Below the pieces are notes generated by a model, which was not told the origin of the DNA, made no database searches, and saw only the letters and a list, made by a program, of their open reading frames with translations. The position numbers and the translations under genes were made by a program. From assembly GCA_946479475.1 (NCBI GenBank), contig CAMLGG010000029.1, forward strand, positions 1 through 31,555: a stretch of 31,555 nt of DNA, read 5' to 3'. This DNA comes from an uncultured Ideonella sp. GTDB taxonomy: Bacteria > Pseudomonadota > Gammaproteobacteria > Burkholderiales > Burkholderiaceae. Numbering within the stretch: the stretch's first letter is position 1; the number at the start of each line of letters is the position of its first letter. This document shows, one piece after another, positions 30,334-31,555 of this stretch.

Positions 30334-31555
30334 ATGCAGAACCTCACCGTCAGGATGCAGCTGACGCTGGCCTTCTCGACCCTCGCGGCCCTCGTGCTCG
30401 CGGTGTCCGTGCTCGCGCTGTACGACCTGCGCCGGCTCAACGAGACCTTCGCCTACATCGTCGGCCAGGCCTCGGACCAGGAGCTGCAGGCGATCGATGT
30501 GCGTGCGGCTGCCAACCAGCGGGCGCTTGCCGTCCGGAACCTGGTGCTGCTGACGGACCCGGCCGAGCGCGAGAAGGAACAGGCCGCGATGAACCGGGCG
30601 GGCGAGGACCTGGAAACCGCCCTGCGGGCGCTGGCGGCATCACTGGCCCGCGAGGCAGTGCCCGATGCGGGCGACCAGGCGCTGCTGGCGAAGATCCAGG
30701 AGATCGAGAAGGCCTACGAGCCGGTGGCCGCCGGCATCGCCCGGCTGGCCATGGCGGGCCAGCGCGAGGAGGCCGTCGCCAAGATGAACCGCGAATGCCG
30801 GCCGCTGCTCGATGCCCTGCGCGGCGCGACCAGCGAATTCGTCGCGCGCAGCCAGAAGCAGACGAAGGAGCTGGTGGACGACAGCGCGGCCTCGTATGCC
30901 ACGCAGCGCCTGCTGCTGGTCGGCCTGTGCCTGGCCGCCATCGGCGCGGCCTCGGCGCTGGGCTGGTGGATCACCCGGCGGCTGCTGACGGCGCTCGGCG
31001 CGGAGCCGGCGGCCCTGAACGAGGCCGCCCTGAGGGTGGCCGACGGGGACCTGAGCCCGGTGCGGGGCGCCGAGACGGCCGCGCCGCGCAGCGTCCTGGC
31101 GTCCATGGCCCACATGCAGCGCCAGCTGGTTCGCCTCATCAGCCAGGTGCGGGCCAGCTCGGACAGCATCGCCACCGCCTCGGCGCAGATCGCCACCGGC
31201 AATGCGGACCTGTCCGGCCGCACCGAGCACCAGGCCAGCGCCCTGCAGGAGACCGCCGCGACCATGCAGGAGATGACGAGCACCGTGCGGGCCAATGCCG
31301 ACAGCGCCCAGCAGGCCAACCAGCTGGCCAGCGCGGCCGCGCAGGTCGCCGCGCAGGGCGGCGCGGTGGTGCAGCAGGTGGTCGACACGATGCAGGGCAT
31401 CAGTGCTTCGAGCCAGCGCATCGGCGACATCATCGCGGTGATAGACGGCATCGCCTTCCAGACCAACATCCTGGCGCTGAATGCCGCCGTCGAGGCCGCC
31501 CGCGCCGGCGAGCAGGGCCGCGGCTTCGCGGTGGTGGCCGGCGAGGTGCGCAGCC
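30334..31555 (+). CDS. Methyl-accepting chemotaxis protein, 3' end outside window
   Basis: The first 407 residues of an inner-membrane chemoreceptor; the gene continues past the window edge. TM1 is at about 11-30, and a mainly helical periplasmic four-helix-bundle sensor domain spans about 31-190. TM2 is at about 193-213 ([20 protein letters not shown]), then a HAMP-like linker to about 270. The signalling domain begins [20 protein letters not shown], and the conserved hairpin tip [20 protein letters not shown] is at 373-392, followed by [15 protein letters not shown]. The ATG has GGAG seven bases ahead. The [10 protein letters not shown] segment is a typical methylation region. The ligand is unknown. 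It diverges from the receiver-kinase operon. Confidence 0.93.
   Translation, partial: MQNLTVRMQLTLAFSTLAALVLAVSVLALYDLRRLNETFAYIVGQASDQELQAIDVRAAANQRALAVRNLVLLTDPAEREKEQAAMNRAGEDLETALRALAASLAREAVPDAGDQALLAKIQEIEKAYEPVAAGIARLAMAGQREEAVAKMNRECRPLLDALRGATSEFVARSQKQTKELVDDSAASYATQRLLLVGLCLAAIGAASALGWWITRRLLTALGAEPAALNEAALRVADGDLSPVRGAETAAPRSVLASMAHMQRQLVRLISQVRASSDSIATASAQIATGNADLSGRTEHQASALQETAATMQEMTSTVRANADSAQQANQLASAAAQVAAQGGAVVQQVVDTMQGISASSQRIGDIIAVIDGIAFQTNILALNAAVEAARAGEQGRGFAVVAGEVRS

Overview
The window is very GC-rich, densely coded chromosomal DNA of the kind found in Burkholderiales (Comamonadaceae or the Rubrivivax/Leptothrix side of the order). This placement is an inference from gene content: LysR, ECF and Lrp regulators, a DUF1326/DUF2182 pair, a YbfB-type MFS protein, a DUF4142-cupredoxin-ECF trio, and the style of the chemoreceptor signalling domain. 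I see no rRNA, tRNA, CRISPR array, insertion sequence or integrase. No stretch over 300 bases lacks a gene; the longest gap is 30045-30333, upstream of the chemoreceptor.

Layout. 93-801 (-) holds two gene remnants fused out of frame: the first 131 codons of an agmatinase-type ureohydrolase and the last two thirds of a response regulator. An intact LysR gene diverges from them. 1874-6810 (-) is a two-gene signalling operon: a beta-propeller sensor kinase, then a fused NarL-type receiver/HTH plus histidine kinase plus receiver protein whose start codon overlaps the sensor's stop. 6860-8632 holds two divergent secreted proteins of unknown function. 8724-10569 (+) encodes an MFS transporter and a small VOC protein. 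10582-14801 looks like a catabolic module: an Lrp/AsnC regulator divergent from an M20 amidohydrolase, followed one base later by an 812-residue fusion of diaminopropionate ammonia-lyase with a hydantoinase/carbamoylase-type M20 amidase. This fusion is the most novel item in the window.

14827-16402 is a divergent DUF2182/DUF1326 pair with cysteine-rich motifs. 16427-18037 (-) is a Tat-exported aldo/keto reductase with a DUF6064-like membrane protein. 18109-20597 (+) carries a TSUP permease, a DJ-1/PfpI protein and a GAF-GGDEF diguanylate cyclase with an intact I-site. 20702-22242 (+) is a tight DUF4142, cupredoxin, ECF sigma operon. 22246-24667 has an EamA transporter and a secreted six-Asp-box sialidase-like propeller. 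24675-27423 has a YbfB-type MFS/carboxymuconolactone-decarboxylase-like operon with a divergent LysR regulator. 27493-28317 has a cupin and a 78-residue conserved-looking small protein. 28361-30044 (-) is an Rcp1-type response regulator followed by a receiver-histidine kinase. The window ends inside a methyl-accepting chemotaxis protein (30334 onward), which has a structured leader and a cluster of TGATCA palindromes upstream.

The main themes are signal transduction (three kinases, four or more receivers, a cyclase, a chemoreceptor, an ECF factor) and breakdown of nitrogenous or unusual amino-acid compounds. All functional calls come from reading the translated sequence and recalling family motifs; no database search was run.
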